From the NCBI GenBank assembly GCA_018398585.1, contig JAGTTD010000025.1, positions 14,141,578 through 14,205,577 of the forward strand: a stretch of 64,000 nucleotides of DNA, read 5' to 3'. The stretch is from Simmondsia chinensis (lineage: Eukaryota; Streptophyta; Magnoliopsida; Caryophyllales; Simmondsiaceae). Position numbers and translations under genes: made by a program. The notes beneath the pieces were generated by a model. It was not told the origin of the DNA and made no database searches. It saw only the letters and a program-made list of their open reading frames with translations. Of this stretch, positions 20,344 through 30,893 are shown piece after piece; the first letter of the stretch is position 1, and every line of letters begins with the position of its first letter.

Positions 20344-21201
20344 TTAATCAACTATTCCCTGCAAAGTAACTTTGGTCCCGCGACACTCGAATGACACTGC
20401 ATACTTAACATAATCAAAAGATACTAGGTTGTAATCAAGCATCCAATCCACCCCAAGCACCATATCGCATCCGCCCAAAGGAAGGACTCTAAACTCTTGT
20501 GAAAACTGATGTTCGTGCATGGTCCACCAGAAGGCTCGGCATTTGTCTTGAGTAAGAATCGAACTCCCATCTGCCACAGTCACCGCCATAGGATTAATCT
20601 TCACCACTTCATGACCTACTTTCTTCACCAATTGCAGATCAACAAAACTGTGGGTGCTCCCACTATCTATTAAAATGACAATTGATCTTGCACCAACTTT
20701 TCCTTTAATCCGGATTGTCTTATGCATTCCTTTCCCGGTTAAAGCTGTCAACGAGATCTCCCTTTCGTTTTCAATGAAGATTTCCTGGTCAGAGTCCGCA
20801 TATTCCACATCCACCCATTCTCCATCCGACAGTCCTTCAATGTCAACCCCACTTACAGCCATAAGGGATTTAGGATTGCATCTATGGCCTACCTCGTACG
20901 GTTGTCGACACTTGAAGCAAAGCCTTTGAGACCTCCTCTCAAGAGAATTTTTGTCTAAGGGTCGGGGCATCCTGGTATCATCCCTCTCCCTTAGAGGTTG
21001 ATGTTGTGAACCTTCACTTCGATGTTTCGGCCCTTCATTGGATGGTAGGAATGTAGCTTCGAACAACCTTGCCTTGGTATAGGCTTGAGACAAGGAGGTT
21101 GGATCAATTGCCTTTACCATATTCTTGATTTTAGGCTTTAGTCCACTGGTGAAGCTCGAAACATAAAAGGACTCTAGGGCGTGAGGGGTAACGGTTAACA
21201 T
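20344..21201 (-). CDS. L gag C-terminus, zinc knuckle and protease
   Basis: A 285-codon open frame, continuous with the upstream gag except for one stop at 21205-21207, a CGA-to-TGA type change at FENL-R-ASM. Residues 1-60 end the gag domain (YVSSFTSGLKPKIKNMVKA). CFKCRQPYEVGHRC near residue 95 is a complete CCHC knuckle. IVILIDSGSTHSFVD near residue 173 is the protease active site with D-S-G intact. GGCDMVLGVDWM near residue 242 is the conserved C-terminal protease motif. The frame then stops, with no RT after it. Confidence 0.92.
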   Translation of the reverse strand: MLTVTPHALESFYVSSFTSGLKPKIKNMVKAIDPTSLSQAYTKARLFEATFLPSNEGPKHRSEGSQHQPLRERDDTRMPRPLDKNSLERRSQRLCFKCRQPYEVGHRCNPKSLMAVSGVDIEGLSDGEWVDVEYADSDQEIFIENEREISLTALTGKGMHKTIRIKGKVGARSIVILIDSGSTHSFVDLQLVKKVGHEVVKINPMAVTVADGSSILTQDKCRAFWWTMHEHQFSQEFRVLPLGGCDMVLGVDWMLDYNLVSFDYVKYAVSFECRGTKVTLQGIVD

Positions 21202-21207
21202 ACTAGC

Positions 21208-21974
21208 TCAGAGGTTCTCAAACTTTGTCATATATTCTTTTACGGTGGAAACTTGAGTCAACTTGTTGAAGTTTTCGACTATATCACTCAAATCGTCATC
21301 ACCGTATCGCTCATACATTTCTTCCACAAATTGGCCCCAAGTAAGATTCGGATTGCTTTTCAACAAACTGTAATACCACACCTCATGGTCGCCATGAAGA
21401 TGCACTGCAGCTAATTGGAGCTTTTCTTCATCCGGTATATTGTAATACATGAAATACCGGTCACACCTTCTCAGCCGTGATTCCGGTAACTTGCCATCAA
21501 AAGGATCAATTTCAACCCTTGGTTTCCTGTAATTACCACACCTACTACCAGATATCATGTCATTACTCACGGTTCTATGCTGATAAGGTTGATCAGGAGG
21601 TCTGTCCAGAGGTTCGACCTCATCAAAATCAGTTCTGCGTTGCCAAACCGAATTCTGCAGCCTGCTGTTATGGTCTGAATTTGACACTTCAGCTCTGCAT
21701 TTTACCTGTCAAGAGACTCGATTTTGATTGTCCACATCAAGTTCATGTTGCAAAGGTTGATTTGCTGCTGATCTAATGTTAATTGAAAGTCCAACCCGGT
21801 TGCACAATTAGTGATTTACCTTGGTTCCTCACCAGATTTTCAGATCTGTTTTCCTCATCTTGCTGCTGATCGGCCTCTTGTTGGTGTAAAATCTGACTTG
21901 CAGGCTTCAAGATCTCATCAACGGTTGATTCCTTTGGTTTATTAATCTGATCTTGCAATTTTTCGATTTTATCT
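21208..21974 (-). pseudogene. L gag core
   Basis: The 21687-21208 frame holds the Retrotrans_gag domain: RVEIDPFDGKLPESRLRRCDRYF, HLHGDHEVWYYSLLKSNPNLTW and DIVENFNKLTQVSTVKEYMTKFENL. Upstream, 21974-21780 reads as a Gln-rich helical segment (KIEDKIEKLQDQI, ILHQQEADQQQDEEN) in another frame, so at least two frameshifts separate the N-terminus from the core. Gag forms the particle that packages the element RNA. Confidence 0.85.
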
Positions 21975-22313
21975 TCAATTTTTTTGCAACCTCTCTTCCT
22001 TAAACGAATCTTTATCTAAAATCATTTTCAACATTTGTTGAATGCTATTGTTACTCTCGAGGAACTTTTGTTCTTGCTGATCAAACCTAGCTTTGATCTC
22101 GATTTGCTGTTGCTCAAACTTAGCATCAACCTTAGCATTAAGCTGTTCTATCTTGTCATTCCAATCTCGGTGATGATCACCTGAAACATTAGCTCCAGAA
22201 CTAGTAACAGCAGCAACAAAATCCAATCCAGAACCTGGTACAATGGCTCCTCCAGCTCCAGATCTGGTTCTCACGCCTTCGATCATCTTCTTCTTCGATT
22301 TTACTAACCTCAA
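21975..22313 (-). CDS. L gag N-terminal segment
   Basis: A 112-codon frame from ATG 22313. It includes EGVRTRSGAGGA, like the TRSAAARTA start of E's gag, then a coiled-coil-like part (KIEQLNAKVDAKFEQQQIEIK). The true start may be the inner Met at IEGVRTRSG. It ends by frameshift rather than a natural stop. Confidence 0.75.
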   Translation of the reverse strand: MRLVKSKKKMIEGVRTRSGAGGAIVPGSGLDFVAAVTSSGANVSGDHHRDWNDKIEQLNAKVDAKFEQQQIEIKARFDQQEQKFLESNNSIQQMLKMILDKDSFKEERLQKN

Positions 22314-22540
22314 TTGATCAATTGAATGATGAACCAGCTGTGTTTCAGCAACCGAGACAATGCAGCACCGATTGCAAGTTCAGATCTGAAATTTTTTTTT
22401 TTTTCCTCACGATCAATGTATGAATCAAACCTGGATTTGATCTAACTGTATTGATTGAATTTCAGTAATGTATTTGATGTTTTTGCTTACTTCTTAAAAT
22501 TTTTGTTGTTTTGTTTAATTTTGATTATGCACTCGATCGG

Positions 22541-22559
22541 ACGAGGCTCTGATACCAAT
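22541..22559 (-). promoter_or_regulatory. L primer-binding site (initiator tRNA-Met)
   Basis: The minus strand reads ATTGGTATCAGAGCCTCG right after the LTR end GTAACA. It is the same primer as in E, G and D. Confidence 0.9.
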
Positions 22560-23055
22560 TGTTACGCTCGGGCTTGAACCACGAACGTAAACTAATATAA
22601 AGTGCGGATAGATTGAGAATATGAGATGAGAAAGAATTGAAATTAAGATGAGAAAGTAGAGTTTAGAGTTTAGATGAGAGAAAGAAGGGAAGGGGATGAG
22701 AAAATAGAGTTTATCTCAATTTGAGACTGATATTTCAGATTTTCATTGAATGCTTGAACCATTACATACTTTACTTATTTATAGCAAGCTAAACAAGTAA
22801 ATGCATTGCACCTAAACAATTCTTAGAACAATCTAGAATGGAAACTCCTAACTAGTACTCAATTTATTAGAATTGGAACCAAATAACAGCCTAAATCAGC
22901 AACTAACAGCAACAGGTCACGTGCAGCACGCGGCAGCAGGAAGCAGAACAGCAGCAGCAGCATTTTAACTGATTTAACTGATTTTTAACACTCTACTGCA
23001 TTTTCCCGCCAACATCCACATTTAATCTCAAGCCTCGTGTTTTTGGTTTGTAACA
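22560..23055 (-). repeat. L 5' LTR
   Basis: 496 bp, the same length as the 3' copy and nearly identical to it. The few differences (for example TTAATATCAAGCC against TTAATCTCAAGCC) point to a relatively young insertion. Confidence 0.93.
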
Positions 23056-23060
23056 ATTTA

Positions 23061-23430
23061 AGCTTCTCTTGAAAATTTATCTTGCATTATAAAAAACTCA
23101 ATCTTTCATACCAAGCTCTAAGAGCTTGTTTGAATCCTTAAAGGGCCTTTTTGAGTATATTAACTTGATTGGGAAATTTGTCATTCAAAAATCAAGTGAT
23201 TTTTCAACATAAACTTCTTTTCTAATGAAACCATTCAACCATGAACTTTTCACATCCATTTGAAGAAGTTCAAAATCTTTGAATGAAGCAAAAGGCACAT
23301 AAGGTGTAATAGCTTCTAATCTAACAAGGGGTGCAAAGTTCTCTTCATAGTCTGTACCTTCTTCTTGGTTATGGCTTTTAGCTACAATCCTTTCCTTGTT
23401 TCTTACCACATTGAGAGGGATCACTTTGAC
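23061..23430 (-). pseudogene. C RT N-terminal half
   Basis: The 23424-23185 frame reads VRNKERIVAKSHNQEEGTDY, then EENFAPLVRLEAIT, FASFKDFELLQMDVKSSWLNG and IRKEVYVEKS. This is the Copia RT start (fingers to first catalytic Asp of MDVKSAFLNG). It continues across L into 19797. Confidence 0.85.
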
Positions 23431-23690
23431 TTGTTGGATGATCCTTCAAGAATTTCAAATCACATGTAGCACATCTTCTTCCTCTTTGGATTCTAGATTT
23501 TCGACATTTACTTTTTGGGAGCTTTGGGTTTATCCTTTTCTTACTTCTCGGATGAAGGTGTGATGTCCATTGGTTTGATTACTATATCATCATCATCATA
23601 GGAATTCTAGAGCACAAGACATTAGTTTCATGAAAAATCACATGTATAGACTCTTCGACAACCTTTTTTCTTTTTATTATAGACTACATG
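23431..23690 (-). other. C hinge between integrase and RT
   Basis: Decayed minus-strand sequence corresponding to the low-conservation hinge of B (40500-40900). Short similar words occur (for example around 23575-23640, 'ATTAGTTTCATGAAAAATC' against B's 40885 region). Confidence 0.55.
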
Positions 23691-24560
23691 TTTTGCTCGT
23701 TAGAGAACATCTAATAAAAATACCTTCATCCACTCGTGGGTCAAATTTGTCAAGGTTTGTCTTACCATTGTTGTGGATGAAGCATTTACACCCAAACGGT
23801 TTGGTATGTGTAATATTTGGATTTCTTTCTTTGTAAAAGTTAATAGGGTGTTTTCTTTACAATATGCCTTATTAAACTTCAATTTAAGACATAGCAAGCA
23901 GTGTTAACGGCTTCGGCCCAAAATGAATTCGGAAATTATTTTCAAAAAGCATTGTTTTGGCCATTTATTGAAGAGTTCTATATTTTTTTTCTCAACCACT
24001 CCGTTTTATTGAAAATTTTAAAAATCGAAAAATTATGATGGATTCCAATTTAATTACAATGTTTTACAAAATCGACTTTTTTAAAATCCCTTCGACGATA
24101 ACATCTAATTGAAATGATTTTCAAACATTCTTCATTTTGCATTTCTTTGCAAAACATTCTCAAATTTATCAAAGATTTCACTCTTATGAGAAGCGAATAA
24201 GCACCAAGCAAAAGGGGAGTAATCTTCAACAATTACAAGTCCATATCGGTTTCCACCAAGGCTTAAACGACGAGTAGGACCAAACAAATCTATATGTAAG
24301 AGTTCAAGATGCCTTGATGTTGAAACTACATTCTTTTGGTTTGCTTGCCATATTGACATGTATAACAGATATAATCTTTTTCAAATTTTAGTTTTGGTAA
24401 TCCTTTAACAAGATCATTTTTTTGAAAGGTTGGAACTCAAATCCATACTAGCAGGTCCAAATCTTCTATTTCAAATCCAATTATCATTTTCATTCAAGGC
24501 ACTAGAACATTCACAAAGTTCATATATTCAAGATCAATCATATCAACAATTCATTCATGT
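23691..24560 (-). pseudogene. C integrase and GAG-pre-integrase remnants
   Basis: The clearest stretch (24359-24132) reads NVVSTSRHLELLHIDLFGPT, with the first integrase Asp, then RYGLVIVEDYSPFAW. It is nearly the same as B's integrase at about 41600-41450. Later residues (24130-23700) are frame-broken but keep the spacing of B. The upstream zinc-binding part (24360-24560) is unreadable in one frame. Confidence 0.8.
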
Positions 24561-24699
24561 AAGCATGTGTCATTTCGTATTTAAATGACTCGACGTTACA
24601 CAAATAAACTCTATCATATAGTAGACCATGTTTTGAAGATTATGCATAAGACATCAAAAAGTAAGCAATCATCTATGCTAGGAAAGCAATTAGGAGCAA

Positions 24700-25840
24700 G
24701 AATACCAATATAAAGAATTTTTTCTTTCTTCTTGTTGAAAGTGATATTTCCTTTCCTTGGTTTCATAATAGTGTTCTTCAACTGTTCTTAGGTTATGTAA
24801 CTTGTGAAATCACTATCCAAGCAACATTTTTGATTTTTCTTCTCAACCTTCAAATATACCTACATAACTTAACGATCTTTTGGCACCTAAATTTTTTTGG
24901 GTCCTCCACTGTTAGTCTTGTCCTTCGGTGTTTGAGATCCCTTTGGAACCCAAACCATCTTGGTTTTTTTTCAAATTCTTTGTAAAAGGACATTTGTACA
25001 CAATATACCCATGGTCACCACATTAGTGACATCTTATAGAGTACATTGGGAGTGAGGAGGCTATGACAAAAACACATTCAAAATTTTCGTTTGAATATTT
25101 CCATTGTAACTAATTCATTCTTTGTTGTAAACCAATTTTTGATAGGAGAGTATCTTGTCTAGTGTTTCTTGCCCTTTGAAAAATTTGTTTGAGATGTTTA
25201 AAAGTTCTTCTACTTTTTCTTTTAAAGTGTCATTTTCTTTCAATAGTGATTCATCTTTCTTGAATTTTCCTTGTTCATTTTCATGTGATTGAAACTTTTC
25301 TTCTCATGACTTTTGTCATTAGTTAGTTTTATGATTTGATCATTCAAAGACTCGTTCTTTTTTGTAAGTATTCACTTTCAAATTCAAACAATGAATGTTG
25401 TTTTGACTCCTTTTCTAGGCCTATTTTTTCTAGACCCTTTTTGAAAGCATTGTGTTGCTTTTTTATTTTTTAATTATTTCTCATATAATTCATGAAATCC
25501 AACAAGAAGTTCCTCATAAGATAGATTGGTTACCTCATCTTCTTCAATGCTTCCATCACCAATGGCCATGAGACAACAATTAACTTGCTCCTTTTCCTTT
25601 GTATCAAGAGATTTTTGCTCCAACATTCTTTCATATGTGCCTTCAAATTTATCCCAGATCTCATTTGCGGTCTTGCAACTTTTAACTTGAGTGAACACAT
25701 TGGGAATAATAGCACATAATAATTGGAAGTGAGCTTTAGCATTTTTCTCAAGCTTTGTCTTGTCATATTGAATAAGCTTATTTTAAAATTTAACAAGATT
25801 TGCATTTTCTTCATATTGTAAAGGAACAAAATCACCATTT
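24700..25840 (-). pseudogene. C gag and protease remnants
   Basis: Near 24975-24900 the minus strand reads K-MVWVPKGSQTPKDK, as between knuckle and protease in Sireviruses, and a CX2C knuckle remnant lies near 25030-25000. Further upstream (25500-25100) are Lys/Glu-rich helical segments matching B's coiled-coil gag. The frame 25698-25474 gives CKTANEIWDKFEGTYE and EEDEVTNLSYEELLVGFHELYEK, the gag core end and acidic linker. The core between these is deleted compared with B. Confidence 0.75.
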
Positions 25841-26062
25841 TTTGTGATTAGCAATAAGTCAAAATCAATAGACGAAATAAAAAGTCTCATTATAAGTTTC
25901 CAAAAGCAAAAGTTTTCACCGTAAAAACCAGAGGCCTTTTGGTTGACTGACCCATGGCCAAAATAAGTGCAAAGGTTGCAATAAAGATCAATCTAATGTT
26001 GCAGACCCAAAAAAAGAGTACTAGTTCTGATTCCAGTTGAAGGCCCAAACAGCAACCCAAAA
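25841..26062 (-). promoter_or_regulatory. C leader with degenerate primer-binding site
   Basis: A leader between gag and 5' LTR. At 26026-26037 the primer site is TGGAATCAGAAC on the minus strand, against TGGTATCAGAGC in B. About 25 bp separate it from the LTR, as in B. Confidence 0.65.
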
Positions 26063-27647
26063 GGGGGCTAAATTAGGTTCTTTCACAATAAAATAAAAAT
26101 TTAAACTTTAAGAACCAAAACAATAAATTGAAATACAAAAAATAAAGGCAAGAAGAAAAACAATGCACAACGATTTTTATAGCGACTCACGTCCAACTCG
26201 GAAGATGGTCCACTCTTCAAGTGACTATTCTTTCTCACTTAAGCCTTTCACTAAGCTTGACGATCCTTTTTAAAAACCTAAGCTTAGGATCCAACCTTCA
26301 CAATCAGTCTTTTTGTATGTAGGCTCAAGACTCATCCTTTACAAATGGTGTTTTTTACGTAGGCTAAAGACCAACGTTTTACAACCAATCCTTTTATAAT
26401 GGTAGGCTTAGGATCCAAGCTTTACAATAAAGTAAATTTTAGCACTGAACCTCTCACTCTTGAAAGACTGATTTGACATCAAGTTTAGCAAAAGCTAAGA
26501 ATGTGCTAATAAAGCTCAGTAAAATCAATCAAAGGGAATTAATAATGCTCAAGAGAAGCTTCAAGAAAACAAGATATTAAAACTTTAAAGCACAAGTACA
26601 ACAACAAGAACAACAACAACAACCTACCTAGTGCCCCAAGGGCTCCCGCTCGCGCAGGGTCTAGGAGGGGTAAGATGTACGCAGTCTTACCCCATCAGGG
26701 TGAGACCCTGATGGGAGACTATTTTTGAGGACCCCCAACCTGAGAATCTGACCCAGTTTGGGTGAGTACTTAGTATGCCCAATTAGTCAACCCAAATGAG
26801 GAATTAAAGCACAAGTACAATACAAATTTTTTTTGATCAATGATAGCTTGAAGAATTGAAATTTTTTATCAAAGAATTTAAGCCCTATTTATAGACCAAA
26901 AATACATAGGAGCCATTGGAAAACTTTAAAAAGAAAAAAAAATTAGAAAGAAATAGGAGTTAAAATGTAGCCGTTGGAGCTATCGTAGTGATGTGTGTCA
27001 ACACACGGGGCTTGTGAAGCTCGGAATGGCTACTGCATGTCTTGTGTCGACACTTAGCATGCCTAGGTTGATTTAAACAATTTTTACCATTTAACTTGAT
27101 TAACTGATTTTCCATATTCCCTTTTTTAAAATTGATTTCCATGTTTGCTTATTGATTTGAATGAATGGTTCATTTAATCAAGCTAAAATATCACCCTATT
27201 ATTAAAATTTGATATTGTTATTTTTGGCATGCTTTTCATATTACCAATTTGAAAAGTATTTTTGTTGACAAACTATCTTGGCTTGAATTTGACTTGAATA
27301 TTTTTCATTCGAAATCAAATTTCGAAAATATTTTTGTTAAAACATCACATATCAATATTAGATTTGACTCAATTGATATATTCCGATTCTAAGTCCTGTA
27401 AAATAAAAATAAACAATTTGAAGCACCTCGGATCTCATTCTCTTGACCTGCGATCAACTTTCTCTTCAACTTGGCTCGATTTCCTCTTGATCCATCATCT
27501 TGGAAAACTTGATATCATCCTGATTAATCTTGATTTTTCCTACCTTTCTTATGAGTCACTTACAAACAAGATTAAAGCAATTAAATACAATGACGCATTA
27601 AATGATTGTTATCAAAATTAAAATATAAATGGCCTTTAGGGCCAACA
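26063..27647 (-). repeat. C 5' LTR (contains a SINE)
   Basis: 1585 bp including a 219-bp SINE insertion; otherwise close to the 1385-bp LTRs of C and B. It ends GGCCTTTAGGGCCAACA on the plus strand, followed by TSD CTAAG. The palindrome TGTGTGTCAACACAC lies near 26992. Confidence 0.87.
26602..26803 (-). mobile_element. SINE with tRNA-like head in the C 5' LTR
   Basis: The 202-bp body is flanked by a 17-bp TSD, TTAAAGCACAAGTACAA (26585-26601 and 26804-26820). On the minus strand, from the right: a head with a weak B-box-like GGTCAGATTCTC, the shared body (GGTTGGGGGTCCTC, TAAGACTGCGTACATC, GCGCGAGCGGGAGCCC) and a tail of TTG repeats. The C 3' LTR lacks it, so it arrived after C. It belongs to the Au-type group by body and tail. 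Confidence 0.88.
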
Positions 27648-27652
27648 CTAAG

Positions 27653-28029
27653 TTACGCTACTACTAAGAAAAAAGCACAAATGTGCGCGCAAATCTTCAA
27701 TGAACGTGTCCTGAATTCAGTATTTGAGGGACATTCTTGTTTCCCACGTTTGTATTCCTAGTGAAACTTCCTTCTAAAAACCCACCACATTCTCTTGCAA
27801 CCTTCTAGGTAGCCCCTCTCAAGCTCCCTTCAGCCCTCAACCATCTTGAGCCTCGAGTTGTTGATACCATTGTCAAGATTAATAATCCTCTCCAGATGCT
27901 GGGCTCGAGATGCCTTTATCTTAATACATGAAGGCCTCACTTCCCTCGAGAAGGACCTCACATGCTGACCACCTTACACTTTATCCAAAATGGTGTTGTC
28001 CCAATCCCTTCGAAATTAGCTTGTAAACA
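27653..28029 (-). repeat. K 3' LTR, inner end (U3 start)
   Basis: 377 bp between the TSD of C and the K polypurine tract. No coding signal. The LTR end TGTTTAC (minus) is placed from the adjacent tract. With pieces 1846-3740 and 7281-7384 the K LTR totals about 2.4 kb, a normal size for Tat elements. Confidence 0.55.
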
Positions 28030-28046
28030 AATGCCCCCCTTTGGCC
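28030..28046 (-). promoter_or_regulatory. K polypurine tract (probable)
   Basis: The minus strand reads GGCCAAAGGGGGGCATT, then TGTTTACAAGC, which I take as the LTR start. Confidence 0.55.
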
Positions 28047-30132
28047 ATTGGTTAATTCAAATTTACAACAGGTAAAAACCTGCCCAATTTGACCCTCAAC
28101 GACTACAAGGAATTCGAGAGAACACTGCACGTCACTTGCTTTTCCTTCCTGCATGTCCACAAGTGTGATAGTTAGGGCTTGAAATCTTCACTCTTCTGCG
28201 TTGTTCTCTCTTCGTTGTCATTAAGCGCTCTTGTAAATTCAATCCGCTCTACGTCTTTTGCTTCCTTTGATTTAATGATGGCCCAAATCTCATTGTTATG
28301 TTTGCTCTCCTTCCTCAAGCAGATAGCCCCATTGAGAAATTGTCGCGTTTGCTTCAGTCATACCCTTCGATAGTCTCTAATGTCCTTCAGAGCCCAATCG
28401 ATGTCAACACTATTGAGGAGGATCTTTCTTCGTTATTGGAGAATGATGCTTCATTGAACTTGCCTTCTTGTACCTTAGGGCCAATCTTTGACCCATCCCA
28501 CAATTTTCCAAGTCTCTAGAGAATATTTCCAGATACTGACAATGAGACCCCTCTTCTTCGTACAATTTCTGCAAGTCATTCTTGGGGCAAATGCATCTAC
28601 AAGGAGGTGGTGCCTTTTAAGGGATGGGCATTCATGAACCAATGGTATCCTAAATGGGTAGACACGTTGGTGGTGACTTATGGGGATAAATGGAAGAATC
28701 GTTGTATCTACGAAGCTATTAGTCTTTCCATCATCACCCTCGGGTATGATTTCCCCATCATGACAACGCTCACCTACTACTAGAATACCAATTATAATGC
28801 CTTTGTCCTCCATAAGGGCTTTCTTGGTATTACTCTAGAGGACATACCGGCCTTAACAGGTATTTCTTTTGGGAGAGAAGAGTTGCCTCTTGACTCCTTT
28901 GTTTCTCTAGAGGCTGAAGCTCTTGCCTCCTCCTCTGTCACCAACTTGCCTAGAGTTTATGAGTCCTTTGTCAAAAAGTTTGTAACAGAGGCTCATGATT
29001 TTGGCAAGGTGCCAGAGAAGAGAAGGTGTGCTTCTACTTGTTTTGCCTGAACAGGTTTTTTTTTGCGAACTCTTCCAACTCAGTTCTTAAATTTCTTAAG
29101 ATCATGGCTATCAGCCTAGCCTTCAGTACTGGCCCTCTATCCTTGGGACCATTATTTTTGGCCCAGGTATACAGTTGCCTGAGGGACATCATAGCCAAGA
29201 ACTATGATGTCCAAATAGGTGGACCTTGACGACTAGTCCAAATTTAGGCATGGCATATTTCCCTGAGCTTTGCCCCAGAGAACCCTACGCTCCCAATAGG
29301 TGAGAGGGTCTCATGTTTTGATGAGTAATTTACTCGTTGTGAGGTCCAACACCCCCTAATTCCTTGAGAGATAGGTTTCTCCTCGAGGTAGGCGAGGGAC
29401 TCAATGGACTCCCTTTGAAAGAAGGAATCTCTGTCTTGAATGGTTCAGGAAACTGGACCTTCACTATGACATCTCTGTACACACCAATTCTCAAATCTGG
29501 CAAGCAATATGCCCCTAAGCTCTGTTTTTCTATCACCAGTCTCATCCTAGTGTGGAAACATATAGGCCATGGTTGTTTGCCGGGCAATTTCATATGGTCC
29601 AAGACATCCCCTTTGCTAGTCTAAGGACCAAAAATGTCTGGTGGGATAAGACAACTTCCATCCACCTTGCTCAGCTCAAAAGCCCTTCACAACCTGATCT
29701 ATGAAGTATGATCCCTTTATGGGTATCATGTGGCTTGCAAGTATACCCTATGTGCCACACCATGTTCTTTGGCCTGGTTTCAAGCCTATTGATCCTCCTT
29801 GGGCGCTTGGCAGCATTTTATGCCTTCATTTGAGCTTGCAGGTCCTAGCTTAGGAAGAAGCCAACCAATCAGCATCAGGCTAACTCTGTAGAAGGCATGA
29901 TCGGGTAAGTAGTCACTCATGATGCATGCTTCAATCTTTTTTTATGGCCTGAACAAACACTGGTCCTTGTTCTTTACTTTTTTACCATATGTCCATGAAA
30001 CCCCTAGGAGTTCTAGGACTAGAAGCTTTACTCAAATGCTGGCACATGAGTTCCCTCTAGGAAGTTCTTCACCAGCCCTTAAGGTTGGTCGCTCAAGAAA
30101 GAGAAAGAAGGATGTTGTTCCTCCTACTCTAT

Positions 30133-30183
30133 GAAGAAGAAGAAGAAGAAGAAGAAGAAGAAGAAGAAGAAGAAGAAGAAGAG
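30133..30183 (+). repeat. GAA microsatellite, about 17 units
   Basis: An uninterrupted (AAG)n run inside the antisense ORF of K. It produces a long leucine run on the other strand, which is an artefact. Confidence 0.95.
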
Positions 30184-30827
30184 GTACCCATCTCACAATT
30201 GCTAAAAAAAGAAGAGTCAGGCTCCCTGTATCAGAGGTATTAGCTCTTCTCAATTTGTGTTCTCGTTCATCTTTGATATTGCAGCTTCTAACATGGACTT
30301 CTACATCCATAGGAAGAGCCAACTCCATATATTATGGAGATACCGGATTCCCCATCTCAAGAAACTACACCAGAGACCCATCAAGACACTGAATCATTGA
30401 GCTCGATTACTGAAGAAGAAGGTGATGTGCTACCTCAGTTATGGATCCAATTGTAAGTTATCCTCCTGAAGAGGTTTCCTTCCCAGCTATCTTAGGCTAG
30501 GGACTTATGCGAGCTCCATTTCTACTCTAAAGAGGCCCAATCTCTATTAAAGAGATTGCTGAACATAAACACCTATTTGGTTTCCTTATTCTTGATGTTT
30601 CATACCATATTTGGTTCAAACATGCAAGCCTTATTTTCTAGAAGCTCCTCTTGATGAAGGTGTATCAGTACCTAAGTGGCTAGAAACAGTTCTAGCGGTT
30701 GAGATACATGCTGAAACTTCAATGATGGATGTACCATTAGAAGCTTCTATGGTAGTAATGCCAATAGAGCCCCCTTCTTCGCCCCAAACTAAGGCTATAG
30801 AGGCAAAGGCTTTTCTTTTAACCTTGG

Positions 30828-30893
30828 TTGTCCTCCACAGCCAAAATCTTGCCTAACTCTTTGTCCTCCACAGCCAAAATCTTGCCTAACTCT
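30828..30893 (+). repeat. 33-bp perfect tandem duplication
   Basis: The unit starting TTGTCCTCCACAGCC occurs twice in direct succession (30828-30860, 30861-30893), with no visible difference. Its length is a multiple of three. Confidence 0.9.

Larger units (their letters stand above)
19803..23055 (-). mobile_element. L: gag-protease-only chromovirus relative
   Basis: A complete element with two 496-bp LTRs, an initiator-Met primer site, one gag-protease coding region and a terminal tract, flanked by TSD ATTTA (19798-19802, 23056-23060). The LTRs look almost identical. Pol is absent: a short region resembling the conserved end of chromovirus pol (LEDKNVLKGKG-like) follows almost directly after the protease stop. 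The clean organisation suggests a non-autonomous lineage using enzymes from relatives such as E or G. It lies in the RT of C. Confidence 0.93.
7385..27647 (-). mobile_element. C: decayed Sirevirus-type Copia element, itself carrying A, P, L and a SINE
   Basis: Both ends and the TSD CTAAG (7380-7384, 27648-27652) are present. On the minus strand it reads LTR, gag (25840-25080), zinc knuckle (near 25010), protease, integrase, RT/RNase H (interrupted by L), a run of polypurine tracts and the 3' LTR (interrupted by A). The 3' LTR is 1385 bp without A, equal to the LTR of B without E. Sirevirus traits are the long coiled-coil gag, the sequence between LTR and primer site, multiplied polypurine tracts and palindromes in the LTR. 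Stops and frameshifts occur throughout. Confidence 0.9.

Noticed and set aside
30032..30328. Minus-strand frame with a long leucine run
   Set aside because: An artefact of the GAA microsatellite at 30133-30183.
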